64,000 nt of DNA, from NCBI RefSeq assembly GCF_018446385.1, contig NC_056002.1, positions 9,682,894-9,746,893 of the forward strand, written 5' to 3'. Positions 32,690 through 44,736 of this stretch are shown here, in pieces. The position numbers and the translations under genes are program-made. Origin of the DNA: Zingiber officinale. Taxonomy: Eukaryota; Streptophyta; Magnoliopsida; Zingiberales; Zingiberaceae. The stretch's first letter is position 1. Each line of letters opens with the position of its first letter. The notes beneath the pieces were generated by a model that saw nothing but the letters and a program-made list of their open reading frames with translations, was not told where the DNA came from and did no database searches.

Positions 32690-35460
32690 TACAATCAGAT
32701 GTCTTTGATATATCTTCAATATACTCTATTATTTCTGTAGATGATGTGGAAGAAGTACCGCGTGTCTTCTTCTGATTACAACCTCGTGAATTCTTTCTTA
32801 TATCCTTCTTACCCTCATAACCTTGAAACACAAGATTATTTGTCCTTAGATAATCTAGAAGAATTATGGGAAGAGTTCCCAAATAATACAAATTTAATGC
32901 TAAGACAACTTAGTGCTAAACCTATCAAAGAAATTAATTGTCTACATGATTGGATACTAAAAACTGGAACTGATAACATTCCATGTTTTTTTACTTATTA
33001 TCCATCTTTAGACAAAAGAGGTACATGTAAGATCTATAGAAAACAAGCCTGTAACCTATGTCTATAGCAATTATTTTTCATTTCAATACTTACAAGTCAG
33101 CCATTTAAGGGCAGTACTAGAAACTTTTTACTCAAAACAAAGGTCTCTGATTAGAAACCTGTATAAATCAACTAGAAATAGAACTTGATTGCATGGATAA
33201 AAAAATAAACAACCTCCTTACTTCACCTGATACACAAGTCTTTGGTATAGGTAAAGGCTTGCAACTCTCCAATACACCACCAATTAGATACTGATTTAGT
33301 TTTTATCAAAGCCTCTAGTATTTGTAATACAAGAAAAACTCTAGATATTAGAGTCAAATGTCTTGTAAACATCCATGGGCATGAATTTACATTACATGCC
33401 TTTTTAAATAGTGGGGCTACTAACTCTACCATAGATGAAACTACTCTTCTTTCAATATTACCAAAGACTCCTATAAAAACAGCTTCACAACCATTAATCA
33501 GTACTCAGCTTGATGACCAACAGTCAGCTTGTACACAATTTGTTACTAATATACATTTAAGGTTTTACGATAATTGTGACCAATATAGCACACCCCTTCC
33601 ACTCTCTAAACTTTGGATGAAACCCTTATTACATCCGAATATTCACTTAATATTTGGACTAAATTTTCTTTTGGCACCTGACAGAGCTTTCCTTCTAACA
33701 AAAGTTATGCTCTTTTCTTTTCCACATCCATAATATCACTCATAGTATCAGATTATCCATCTATTGTTTATCCTTTAACTAACAAACCAGTCTTAGAAAT
33801 ATTATCCCCTGATGATAATACTTCTTGTCAATGTTATACTAAACATGCCTACAAACAGTCAAGAGAGCCTAATAGCCAAACCTGTGCTATAGCTCTTTCT
33901 GAATATCAGGATCAAGAAGAACTAGAGTTACTTGGCTGTTCAAGCCCTATACTAGAGCTTTTTGATGACACTTGGACTATCCCGTCTGATCCCCTACTTC
34001 CACAATAGTTACTTCAAATAATAAATTCCCATCAACTTGATCTAGACTCTCTCACTTTGAGATTAGAAAAACTAGAATTATTGGAGAAAATCCTACTAAA
34101 TATTGGGACAAAGACAAAGTCTATTGCAAACTATCAATAATTAACCCAGATCTCACAATTAAAGCTCAAGATTTACGATATAGAACTTGGAAAGTTGACG
34201 AATGTAAGATGCATAGAAACCAACTACTAACTTTAGGAGTCATCCAGAGATCAACATCTAGACATAGAAGTCCTACTTTATAGTTAATAAAGGAGCAGAA
34301 CAGAAACGTGGCCAGTCAAGGATGATATTTAATTACAAAAGACTTAATGATAACTGTCACGAAGACGGTTATAAAATCCCTGACAAGGACCAACTTTTAA
34401 ATAAAATTCAAAACTCTAAATGGTACTTTAAGTTTGACATGAAATCAGGATTTTGGCAAGTTAAAATGCGCCCTAAATCTATTGAATGGACAGTTTTTCC
34501 TTGTCTAGAAGAACATTTTGAGTGGCTTGTTATGCCCTTTGGTCTTAAAGTTTCTCCCCAAAATTTTCAATGAAAAATGGATGATATTTTTAGACATGTT
34601 TCCAGGTTCACCTGTGTTTACATTGATGATGTCTTAGTTTTCTCCAAAACAAAGTAGGAACATTATGCTCATCTTCATATCATTTTTAACCTATTTGAAA
34701 AACATGGTCTTATAGTCTCTAAAAAAATGAAACTAGCAACTACCCATATTGATTTTCTAGGGACTGAAATAGGTCAAGGACAAATAGCACTTTAACCTCA
34801 TATTTTAGCTAAAATTCTCAATTTTCTAGATAAAATGGAAGATACTAAGACTCTGAGAGCATTTGTAGGTCTTCTAAATTATGCAAGACCTTACTTAAAA
34901 TATATAGGTAAAATTAGTGGTCCCTTATACAATAAAACATCTTTAACAAGACAAAAATATTTCAATCAATAGGATATAGCACTTGTACAACAAATTAAAT
35001 AGTTAGTAAAAATAATCTCATTACTAACCCTCCCATTAGATTCTGATTACTTGGTTATTGAAATTGATGGTTGTGAAATCGGATGGGGAGGTATTTTATT
35101 TAGAAAAACTTCCAAATATGACACTAAAAATACTAAAACTTTATACAGATATGCCTCTGGCAAATATCAAGAAAAAGGGTAGTTAACTTCCTTAAACTAT
35201 GAAATATTAGCCGTCATTTATTGTCTAGAAGCATTTAAATTATTTATCTACAATGAGTAAGGAATTACAATTAAAGCTGATTGTGAAACTATAGTAAAAT
35301 ATGACCAACAAACGAAAGGTTTAAGAGAAGGGATTAGTATCAAAAGATGGTTAAAATTTATAGACACACTTATCAACAAAGGATTGAAGATTCAATGGGA
35401 ACATATTAAGGGAAGTGATAATTCCCCTTCAGATACACTTTCTAGACTTTTACATTAGCC
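32690..35460 (+). pseudogene. Endogenous pararetrovirus (Caulimoviridae) relic: protease, RT, RNase H
   Basis: The order matches caulimovirid polyproteins. A 5' part (32741-33067) has no recognised domain. A protease-like region (33290-33730) shows NSGAT at 33407 where DSG or DTG is expected. RT (34321-34800) has a FDMKSGFWQV-type motif, MPFGLK and YIDD at 34619-34630. RNase H (35040-35460) has EIDGCEIGWGG, an LNYEILAVIYCLEAF helix and GSDN.PSDTLSR. The frame is broken by many stops (for example TGA 34571-34573 and TAG after the YIDD segment). There are no LTRs or integrase, which separates it from Ty3/gypsy. Genus (badnavirus-like, florendovirus or other) is not resolved. It is a dead copy and no restored protein is given. 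Confidence 0.8.
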
Positions 35461-35920
35461 TCATTACTTTTGCAAGTATGGATAGACAAAAGAAAGTAAA
35501 AACTTTTGCCATGAAAACCATGAGGTTTAGCAATCAGGAACTCTAACAGTTTACTAGATACGAGGAACAATTCCATTTTACAAAAAGAAAAAAGCTTGAC
35601 CATATACAAACTTGTATACTTGACAACATATGGAGCATTCCTACTATCCCAGGCAGTTCAAATTATAAGATAGTTATTATCAAGTAGGCAAGAAGTGTTG
35701 GGTCACTGTTTTTTTTTTTTTTTTGAGGGGGGGGGGGGGGGGGAATAGCTCATTGTGCTTGTTCGCTTGCATCGTAGATGTTGATTTGCAATTGATAGAA
35801 TCAAAGCCAAGCTCTCCAATGCTAACAAGTAGATTTAATAGTTTTTGGTCCTATTTTAATCATTTTTGGATCAGACACCAAAACTTTGGCAAGACACCCC
35901 ACATTCCTAAATATTTGTAG
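35461..35920. other. Junction between the pararetrovirus relic and the copia relic
   Basis: Contains a T16-GA-G17 run at 35709-35743. No coding frame is supported. The plus-strand ORF at 35723-35920 begins inside the G run and is not credible. Confidence 0.5.
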
Positions 35921-37850
35921 GGTGGTTGTCTTTCATTTCACAACTCATAAGGGCTCTTATTTATTTTTTTCTGGGGCACCGTATTTAAGAGGTAATTAGT
36001 TAATAACACAGCTTCCCCTCACATGAACTCTGACTGTCCAAAGTTTAATAAAAGAGCGTTCATCATCTCCTTTAGAGTACAGTTTTTCCGCTCAGCAATA
36101 CCATTTTGCTAATGTGTATAAGGAGATGTTGTCTCATGTTTGATCCCATGTTCAGCACACAACTCAGTGAACGGTGATACATATTTACCGTCTCGGTCAC
36201 TTCAAACCACCTTAATTTTTTTTATGAAGTTGGGTTTCAACCTCATTTTTATATAAAGCAAATTTCGCTATACCTTCATTCTTGCTTTTGAGAAGATACA
36301 CATAATAGTATTTTGTATTATCATCTATAAAAGTGATGAAGTATTATTTTCATCACGTGTTGGTGTGTCTTTGAGATTGTACACGTCAGTGTGAATTAGC
36401 CCAAGTTGTTCGTTGCTTCTCTCAACATGTTGAAAGGATATCCTAGTCATTTTCGCTTCAATACAAATCTCACATTGTTTTAGGTTAAGGTAGAATGTAG
36501 GTATGTTTTGCATGTTTATTAATCTACATAACACATCGTAGTTAACATGTCCTAGTCTACCATGCCACAAATATGAAGACTCAAGCATAAAAGTGGAAGA
36601 GCTTTCATCTTTATTTATCTTAGGCCTAATAGCTATTACATTGAGCTTGAATAGTCCATCAAATAAATAGTCCCTTCCTACAAATATTTCATTCTTGGAT
36701 AGTACCACTCCGTCTGACTTAAAAATAATGTAAAAGTCATGCTTACTTAATAGTGATCTGGACACTAGATTCTTTTGAATTTCCAGAACATACAACACAT
36801 TGTTCAAAGTGGTCCTTACCTGAGGTCATTTTCAACACCACTTTTCCTTGGCGTATGATGTTCGAGGTTGTTGAGTTCCCCATGAACAGCTTGTTCCCAC
36901 CTTTGACTTCTTCAAAGTTGTGAAACAACTCCTTATTGTAGCAGACATGTTTAGTGGCTCCAGAATCAATCCACCATTTTTGTGGGTTCAAACTAGAGAG
37001 GTTCGGTTCAAAGACAACAACGCAAAGGTCATCCATTTCTAGTCCCTCTTTTAGGTTGGTCTCCTGCTTCTTCTTCGGCTTTTTGTATTCCGAAGATTTG
37101 TGATAGACTCGACCACAGTTGAAGCACTTCCTAGAGAATTTCTTAATGCCTCCTCTGGGTCCCATCTTGGAAGTCTTGGGGTTCTTCCATTTTGAGTTTT
37201 GACTGTGCTCAACCACGTTCACTTTCATAATAGCTTGAGAGAACAGTTTTCTCTCTGAACTCTTGTTGTCTTTTCTGATGTGAAGTTTAACAATGAGTTC
37301 CTCCACATTCATTTCCTTTTATTTGTGCTTCAAGTCGTTCTTGAAGTCCTTCCAGCTTGAAGACAGTTTTCCAATGATAGTAGTCACCTGGAAGGTTTCA
37401 CTCAGAACTATCCTTTCTGAGTGAATCTCGTGCAAGATCACCTTAAGCTCTTGGACATGGCTGATCATCGTCTTGGAGTCAACCATCTTGTAATCCAGGA
37501 ATTGGCCCTCAATGAATTTCTTGGCCCTTGTATCATTCATCTTGTACTTCTTATCTAGAGACTCCTACAGCTCCTTAGTCCTTCTCTTTGTGCTATACCC
37601 ATCGTACAGCGAGTCAGTAAGGTAGTTAAGAATGTAGTTTCAACAAAGGAACTCAGAATAAGTCCATGCCTCCACTTTACTGATGGTATGAACATTAGTA
37701 TCCTCAGCACACGTGGGGGGAGGGGGGTCCTCGGTTAAGAACCGAGCTAGATTGAGCGTGGTCAAGTAGAAGAGCATCTTCTACTGCCACCTCTTAAAGT
37801 TCAATCCAGTGAACTTCTCTGGCTTTTTTTCATGGTTGATTGACACAGTT
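35921..37850 (-). pseudogene. Truncated Ty1/copia element: gag, protease, integrase part
   Basis: Minus-strand order: gag (UBN2-like, 37850-37320, with FTGLNFKRWQ..ML and LNLARFL) and a zinc knuckle CFNCGRVYHKSSEY in which the last Cys is Tyr. Next come protease WWIDSGATKHVC (near 36965), the gag-pre-integrase region LWHGRLGHVNYDVL..CEICIEAK, and the integrase core down to about 35930 (DRDGKYVSP, NGIAERKN). Several stops interrupt it (for example TAA 37319-37321). RT and RNase H are absent, so the element is cut near 35700-35920. It resembles the Tork/TNT1-type copia group. Confidence 0.82.
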
Positions 37851-37855
37851 TCTAT
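37851..37855. other. Target-site duplication TCTAT (left), insertion E
   Basis: Matches TCTAT at 39182-39186. Joining across it keeps the copia gag frame (ETI/ETVSINHEK). Confidence 0.85.
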
Positions 37856-39181
37856 TGGTGTATAAAGCAACAAACGATTGAACCTAAGTTTTGATTATGA
37901 CAAAAGATTCAAAGTTAAAGTTTCTTGTTATCTAACAAAGTTGACTGAGTTTGCAGGAAAGTCCTAAGTGATCTTAGGCAAAAGAAAGTCCTAGTTGATA
38001 CTAGGCAGGTGGAAAGTCCTAGCTGCGATTAGGTAAGTGAAAAGTTTTAGCTGTGGTTAGGCAACGAAGTCTTGGTTCGGGGGACTGGGCGAAGTCTTGG
38101 CAGGTCGAGGATTTTGGGCGAAATCCTAGAGTCGAGGATTCTAGATGAAAATCCTAGGAGTCGCGGACATCAGGTGGAAAACTGGATGGGTTGTGGATCG
38201 GACGTTCAGCATGAAGTCCTGAAGTCTCGGAAGCTGAGCAAAAGTCTAGACTGTTTGGAGGACCGATCTGACAAAAGATAATTTCTCTTGAGAGGAGTAG
38301 GTGAGGACGTGTTCTCCATTAAGGGAACAATAGGCGTCGGTTCGACCTAGGATTTTCAAAAAATTTAAAAGTCAGAACCGGATAGTTCAGAGATTGTCAA
38401 ACATTTCATTAATCATATTTTATTGTGCTAACTTTGTTTTACAGGGTATGTTTGGTATTTTGGACTAATGTATCTTGCAGGGAGTGAAAAACACATTTCA
38501 AACTCGAATAAACAGTGTTCAAGGCGTCTCCAAGGCGATTGGAGGCCCCTCAGGTGGCTTTGTTGAAGGCCCGCGCAGAGAGACGCGGAGAGGAGTGAAG
38601 GCACCTTCCATGCGCTTGAAGGCACCTTTGAGACAATATGGAAGGCACCTTCCATGAGCTTGAAGGCGCCTTTGAAGGGGTAAACTTCGCAAATGGCGGA
38701 AGTTATCATCTCCAACACTGTGGGGATAAACTGCGCCACTGGAGGTGCCTTCAATGGGGTTGAAGGCGCCTTCAGTAGTCAATAAAAGGAGACCATGAGC
38801 AGATGTCTGAAGATAACTGATCTTCGCAATCTTTTTCCTGCGCGTTGATCCAAAGACGATCCGACGATGTTGTAACACGACTCCGACAACCAAAAGCCCA
38901 GAATTTCTCATTCTTAGTTGTCAGTATAATTTTAATTATTGCAGTTAAATTATTATACCTTTAATTCTCTAATTTATTAGTGAATTGTCCAAAGTAAACA
39001 CTCAACGAGTGTGGACCTTGGAGTAGGAGTCATCATAGGCTCCAAACCAAGTAAAACCAACTTGTGTCGCTGTTTTCTTTACTTGATCTTATTTCACTAT
39101 GTTTTACTCGATTGTTTTTAAATGAAAGTGAAAGTTGCGAGTGTTATTCTCTCCCCCCCCCCCCCTCTAGCACGTCTCGAT
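37856..39181 (+). mobile_element. Solo-LTR-like insertion E (1326 bp) in copia gag
   Basis: Bounded by TCTAT duplications. It starts TGGTGTATAAAGCAACA and ends CTCTCCC..CTCTAGCACGTCTCGAT. In order it contains 'gaaagtcctaggcag' type units (37960-38260), a cassette of AAGGCGCCTTC palindromes (38520-38775), a promoter-like segment and the C-rich end. The termini are not the canonical TG...CA on the right (ends GAT), so the edge may be mutated or off by a few bases. No coding sequence. Confidence 0.75.
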
Positions 39182-39186
39182 TCTAT
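39182..39186. other. Target-site duplication TCTAT (right), insertion E
   Basis: Second copy of the duplication at 37851-37855. Confidence 0.85.
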
Positions 39187-40288
39187 AGTTTCAAGCGGGA
39201 CAAAGGGTAAATTACACCAAATTAAATTCAACTTATCTGTCAAGATAGTCTGAGTTGATAATCTCAGGCTATTAGCAGGGGCTGATTTTTGCCAAGTGCT
39301 GAGTGTAGACTGTATAGTGGTAGAGCGGGCTGAGAGGTCGAGTAGGCAGAGTAGTTGAGCGGCTGATCAAGCTAAGTGGCTGAGTGGCCGAGTGGTCGGA
39401 CGGGTAAATCAACAGAGTGGCCGATCGGGCCAAGCGATAGAATGAGAGTGTAGCTGAGTTGTAGAGAGGTTGATCAAGCCAAGTGGCTGACCGGGCAGAG
39501 CAACCGATCGAGTAGTATGGTCGAGCGAGTAGAGCAAGCCAATTAGGTTGAGTCCCTGACCAGGCAAAGCAATCTAATAGTAGAAGGTAGGGCGGCCTAA
39601 AGATAGAGCAGCCCGAGTGACAAAGTGACATGAGCAAGGAAAGCATACCAAGGCCTGTGATGGACGTACTTTCTTTGAAATAGATTTGCTCCACTTCCGA
39701 CTGTGCTTCGAGGTTTTCTCAGATCGTCTGTTTCCCATAATATAATAGTTAACTGTGATGCACACCAAGTATTGATGGTCACAGCGAACTGAAAGATACC
39801 TAACTACTATCACGGGTACTCTGCCAAGCAAGAGATGCATGACAGGAGAGGAGAGGAAATGTAGATGCATGGAGAGCTTCAACTTTTCGTGTGTGTTTTA
39901 ATCAAGACCATAGTATCTTTTTATATAGGAGCATTATCCCTCGTTTGCATTGAATGCTAAGTAACGACCATTCAATACTTAAGGATTAATGATAGTCAGC
40001 GTCCATCAATGGTCGACCATTACTAGGTCCAGCATTCGGCACGTGCAAGTCGTGTTTGTACACAAGTTAACTTAATTTAGTACAATTCGGGTCCTAAATT
40101 TACACCCCCTCTGCACACCCACGCATGAGAGAGAGTTTCTCCCCATGCATTTATTCACGTCATCAATACATGTGAATTCATATAAATTAACCAATATACC
40201 TTGAAACTCCTAATATAAAACTAAAATCTTATTCATAATAGAGTTTATTTTCTCTTTCACGTTTTTCTCTATTTACATATATCCAACA
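39187..40288 (-). repeat. 5' LTR and leader of the truncated copia element
   Basis: The right edge (plus ...ATATCCAACA at 40288) reads TGTTGGATATATGTAAATAG on the minus strand, a typical Tork-type LTR start. A TATA-like CTATATAAAAAG lies near 39920-39930 on the minus strand. The stretch 39300-39560 is an irregular array of 'gagtggccgagcgggc' type words. The inner LTR edge and primer site were not found, so the LTR/leader limit is open. Confidence 0.6.
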
Positions 40289-40942
40289 AATACAAAGCCC
40301 CTCATGGCAAATGAGAAAATCATAGAGGAGCTTGCTGACAAGCAGGGATCCTCCGGTTCATAATTCCTGGACTAATCTTAAACCCTTTCCTAATCATTGG
40401 TGGAGTGGACTATACTCTATCTGTTAAATAGATGGGTCCAATTCATTCTACTAATGAGTTTACATGATTTAATCTAACAAATCAGACGTATGTTGATTAT
40501 CATGACATCAGTTCACCGTTTTTATGAACCCTCCATTAAAAAAAAAAAGAATTTATTGATTCATGAGACCGTGGTTCAATCCTTGAATTAAAAAATTCAG
40601 ATTCAATCTTGAGATGCTCAACAAACTATAAAGATATCCCATCTTAAATGCTTAAGAAATTATAAAGATGTCTCGTTGATTTCCCCGTGGCAAATCAATT
40701 ATTATTTTATTTTATTTTATTTTAATTGGTATCATATATTTAATTTATATCGATTATTTTTAAAATGAATGATTTAATCTTGTAAAAGAATTTTTTATCG
40801 ATCATCATAATAAATTAAAAAGTACTTGAAAAGTGTAGCTATCATTTTTATGTAAATCACTTATTAAGTTAAATTTATCTATTAATTTGTTAAGGTTAAG
40901 ATCCAATTTTTAAATGTCTAAAAAACTCAAAAGACGTAATAT
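40289..40942. other. AT-rich spacer
   Basis: No gene or repeat recognised. It lies between the copia LTR edge and solo LTR B. Confidence 0.4.
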
Positions 40943-40947
40943 TGCTG

Positions 40948-42764
40948 TTGTTGGTACAATATTCCTTAGGTCAAGGTTGACCTGGTTGACTGAACTTGAA
41001 TTGGTTCGAGCTCGAGTCTTGATGTTTAGGTTTCGATGTTTGACAATGCATGTAGATAATACATGGAGATTACAGGTGCAATTGTTCATGTGAGGAGATT
41101 GTAAAGGAGAGTCAGATAGGTCTAAGTTGACTGAATACTTGACTGGAAAGACCTGGTGAGTGAAGCCAGGTGAAAGTCCTGATGAGTAAAGCCAGGTAGT
41201 TGGAAATTCCTGGTGAGTGAAGCCATGCAGATGAGAAGTCCTAGTGAGTGAAGCTAGGCAGAAGGAAAGTCCTGGTAAGTGAAGCAGACAGATGAAAAGT
41301 CTTAGTGAGTGAAGTTAGGCAGAAGGAAAGTCCTGGTAAGTGAAGTCAGGCAGATGAGAAGTCCTAGTGAGTGAAACTAGGCAGAAGGAAAGTCCTGGTG
41401 AGTGAAGCCAGACAGATGTGAAAATCCTAGTGAGTGAAGCTAGGTAGAAGAAAATCCTGGTGAGTGAAGCCAGGTGAAAGACCTAATGAGTGAAGCTAGG
41501 CAGTATAGAAAATTCTGGTAAGTGAAGTCAGGTGAAAGACCTAGTGAGTGAAGCTAGGCAAGTGAAAGTCCTGGTGAGTGAAGCTAGGCAAGGGAAAGAC
41601 CTGGTGAGTGAAGCCAGACACGAGGAAATCCAGATGGGTCAAGGTTGATCAGACATCTAGTGAAAGTCCAAGTAGGTCAAATGGATTAACCGGATACTTG
41701 GAACGAGGAAATCCAGATGGGTCATGGTTGACCAGACATCTGGTGAAAGTCCAAGTAGGTCAAAGGGATTGACCGAACACTTGGCACGAAGAGAAAAGTC
41801 CAAGTGGGTCAAAGGGATTGACCGGATACTTGGTGAGGGAGTCCTAGCAGGTCAAGGGTGACCGGATACTAAGCATGATGTACCAACAGGTCATGGTTGA
41901 CCGGATGTTAGTTTAGGGGACTTTGGATTTGGTTTTGGACAAAAACCTTGAGCTTGATCGATCAGCCGATCGATTGGCTCATGCACAATCGATCGGCTGA
42001 TCGATTGGGTGAGTCCCTGCGACAAAGGCTTCCCCAATCGATCAAGCGATCGATTGGGGAGAATTATCGATTGCACAGAATGCCTCCCAATCGATCGGTC
42101 GATCGATTGGGAGCTGCGATTTTGCGCGATAAGCCCTGGATCGATCAGCCGATCGATCCAGGCAATTCCCAGGAGCACAGAGGCGTTCTGGATAGATCGG
42201 TCGATCGATCCAAAGCCTCCCCAATCGATTGGGAGCAATCCAATCAATTGAGATTCGACCGTTGGAGTCGTATTTAGCTGTTGGCGAGCGTTTCTCTCGG
42301 TAGAACTTCCACGGCTTCGATTCTTTCTTTTCAACGATTTCACAGCTTCTCCACAGAGTTCTCACCGCCAGATCTTGAAGGTTCTTGGAGGCATTTCCAA
42401 GTCAAGAGGCGGATCTACAGCAAGAAGAAGAAAGCTAGGGTTAGAGTTTCTTGTGTAAACCGTGTAAGTTTTTCCTTGTATTTGTTTCTCTTTATTTCTT
42501 GTTGTATTGAGAGTATTGTAGGGTTTCTCCGCCTTCAGTAGTTACCGTAAAGGAACATTTTCATAATGGAGGGTGCGTGAGTGTGTGGATCCTTGGACTA
42601 GTCACCTCTCCTTGAGGTGGATACAAAGTAAATCTACGAGTTAGCATTGTTGTGGTTGTTTCTATGTATTTTTTGCTGCATTTTATCACAAGAAGCAATC
42701 AACGACGAGCACGAGATCGTGCCAAGCTATTCACCCTATCTCTAACTATTTTTTAGTTCTAACA
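40948..42764 (+). mobile_element. Solo LTR B (1817 bp)
   Basis: Starts TGTTGGTACAATATTCC and ends TTCACCCTATCTC..TTCTAACA. The flanks GCTGT (40943-40947) and GATGT (42765-42769) are a 5-bp duplication with one change. In order it has a GGTCAAGGTTGACC block and a 'gtgagtgaagccaggca' array alternating 'ctggtgagtgaagccagg' and 'ctagtgagtgaagctagg' (41150-41620). Next come 'gggtcaaagggattgaccgg' units (41630-41890), a palindromic cassette of GATCGATTGG units (41950-42250) and a promoter-like end. No coding sequence. Same family as A and C. Confidence 0.83.
41150..41890. repeat. Tandem arrays in solo LTR B
   Basis: About 15 alternating units of 'agtcctggtgagtgaagccaggcag' and 'agtcctagtgagtgaagctaggcag', followed by four to five units with GGATTGACCGGATACTTGG. 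The family's other LTRs have fewer units (47700-48050) or inverted equivalents (6340-7110). Confidence 0.85.
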
Positions 42765-42769
42765 GATGT

Positions 42770-43984
42770 ATCATTATCTGAGATCAAATCATAGATTATT
42801 GATAGTAAAAAATAAAATTATCATTTTATTGGTCTTTTAGGATGGCTTGGTCTTTTAGGATGACCCCCGTAATTTAGAAGAGCGATAAAGTATGAAAAAT
42901 TTTATTCAGTAATAATAACATAGTGATAAAAAAACGAATATTTTCATCCTCAACGATTCAAAAATAATAACATGGACACAAAGTTGAGATAACTAACTAG
43001 ACATTTCGTACTATAATTAAAAATTAATCAGACCTATTAAAAATAGCACATTTATATATAAATCAATTTCACCCGTCTGTGGAGTAAAACCATGGGCTTG
43101 TTGGAAGGGTGACCCTCTAAAAAATGGTATCTAAAATAAGTTACGAAGAAACATTTTAATAAATAAATATAAACTGAAGTTATAATAGATGATATTATGT
43201 CACTTCGTGGTAATAAAATTTTCTCATTTAGTATATTATCATAGAGATTTTCTTTCATTTTTTATACTAATTAAAAATAATATTAATTAAATAAGAATAA
43301 TAATTTAGTGGATTTAGGATAGAAATCATTGATAGTTAGAAAGAAATTGTATTACTTTATTATTACTTCATAAAATAAAATTATTATTTTATTACTCTAT
43401 AAAATATAAAATGGAATTTTTTACTTAATTATAATTACATTAATATTAATTTTTAAATTTGAACAAATAAGACATTATAAAAGGTGAAATAAAAAATAAT
43501 AAATAATCAGAGATAAAAAAATTAGATAATTATAAAAAAAAAATGTCTCTTATTTTCATCATCACAATTATCAAAACTAATTTTAGCCAAAGTCAGTGTG
43601 GCGGCACTGCAAATTATAATGTATACCGGACTGATGAAAAAAAAAACCCGGCTGATTCTCTTTCTTACACATTCTTCCTTTCTCGGCCAAAGTTATATAC
43701 GTAATCAAAATTTTAAACCAAACTGTTCTAAGTAATTTTGATTAAAATTACTATTTAATCAGGTTTATCAAATTTAATAAATTTTAATTAAACAATATTT
43801 TTAATCAATATTAAATTAATTTTAACTAAAATAATATATTATAAGAGTTTATTTGAAGCTATTATAATAATATTGAAATATTTTTATAAAAATTTTAAAA
43901 AATAGGATAAACATATTTTTAACACGGGTTCTTTTGTAATCATACGAGTAAAGAGGATTATTTTTATTTTTATTTTCTAATAAA
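42770..43984. other. AT-rich spacer before the Tat element
   Basis: No gene or recognised repeat. Very AT-rich between 43250 and 43980. Confidence 0.4.
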
Positions 43985-43989
43985 ATACC
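43985..43989. other. Target-site duplication ATACC (left), Tat element
   Basis: Matches ATACC at 58262-58266, so the two outer edges belong to one integration event. Confidence 0.92.
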
Positions 43990-44691
43990 TGATCCGGCGG
44001 TAAGAATGGGGGACCCACTTCCTGAAGGGTCCCAGCCTAAGGACGGATGGAGGGCTGACTAAGCGGGTAATGGTCGCGTCAAGCAGTTGAGCAGGTCCGA
44101 GCGGAGCCAGAGATAACCCAGCCATAGGCTTGGGTTTCCGACGCCAAGGCGGGAGGACTGAATGGCCGAGCGGGTGTCTGCCCGGCTGGAACCGAAGGGC
44201 CGAGCGGGTGGTCCGTTCGGCCAGGATAAGGGCGAGGATACAAAGGTTAGCCGAGCGGCCTATTCGTTCGGCTCGGGATATGGGATGTCAACAAAGGCAT
44301 GCCTGATGATTATGCCGTACACAAGATTTCACGATAGAGGGTCTTGCCGTCACATCATGGAGAGGTTGATACAGTAGCGGTATGGCCTTATGGATGCCCT
44401 TCTGACAGACCCATACCTGGGCATGGTCGAAAGCAGGTGATTGCTTTGATTGGCGCGCCCAGGCTCCTTCGAGAGGTCTATATAAGGTCTCCATTTCTTC
44501 ACCGGAGGTACGCTGGTCTGAATCTCTGAAGCCACCTCTTTGTTATTCCTCGCCTGACTTGAGCGTCGGAGGGCCGTCGCCGGGACACCCCTCCCGGCTC
44601 GGTTTTGTTGCAGGTTCGCCGGAGCACTCGAGGATCCAGCAGGGAGCGCCACATCCCCAGCGTCCGTTGACTCCTGGTTCGGACAGGATCA
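43990..44691 (+). repeat. 5' LTR of Tat element (702 bp)
   Basis: Starts TGATCCGGCGGTAAG and ends GGATCA (TG...CA). It is nearly identical to the right LTR once the hAT-like insertion there is ignored. A TATA-like TCTATATAAGG lies near 44478, so transcription probably starts shortly after. Confidence 0.93.
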
Positions 44692-44692
44692 A

Positions 44693-44712
44693 TTTGGCGC
44701 CGTCTGTGGGAA
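44693..44712 (+). other. Primer-binding site of Tat element
   Basis: TTTGGCGCCGTCTGTGGGAA lies next to the LTR end, the usual form of the primer site in Tat/Athila-type elements. The matching tRNA was not determined. Confidence 0.8.
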
Positions 44713-44736
44713 CGCACCTGCATCCGAGCAGAGGCA

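Noticed and set aside
39272-39882. Minus-strand ORFs of 100-140 residues
   Set aside because: They lie in the copia LTR/leader over a degenerate 'gagtggccgagcggg' array and have no known domain.
41891-42365. Ile-Asp-Arg rich ORFs
   Set aside because: Products of CGATCGATTGG-type palindromic units in solo LTR B; no protein family.
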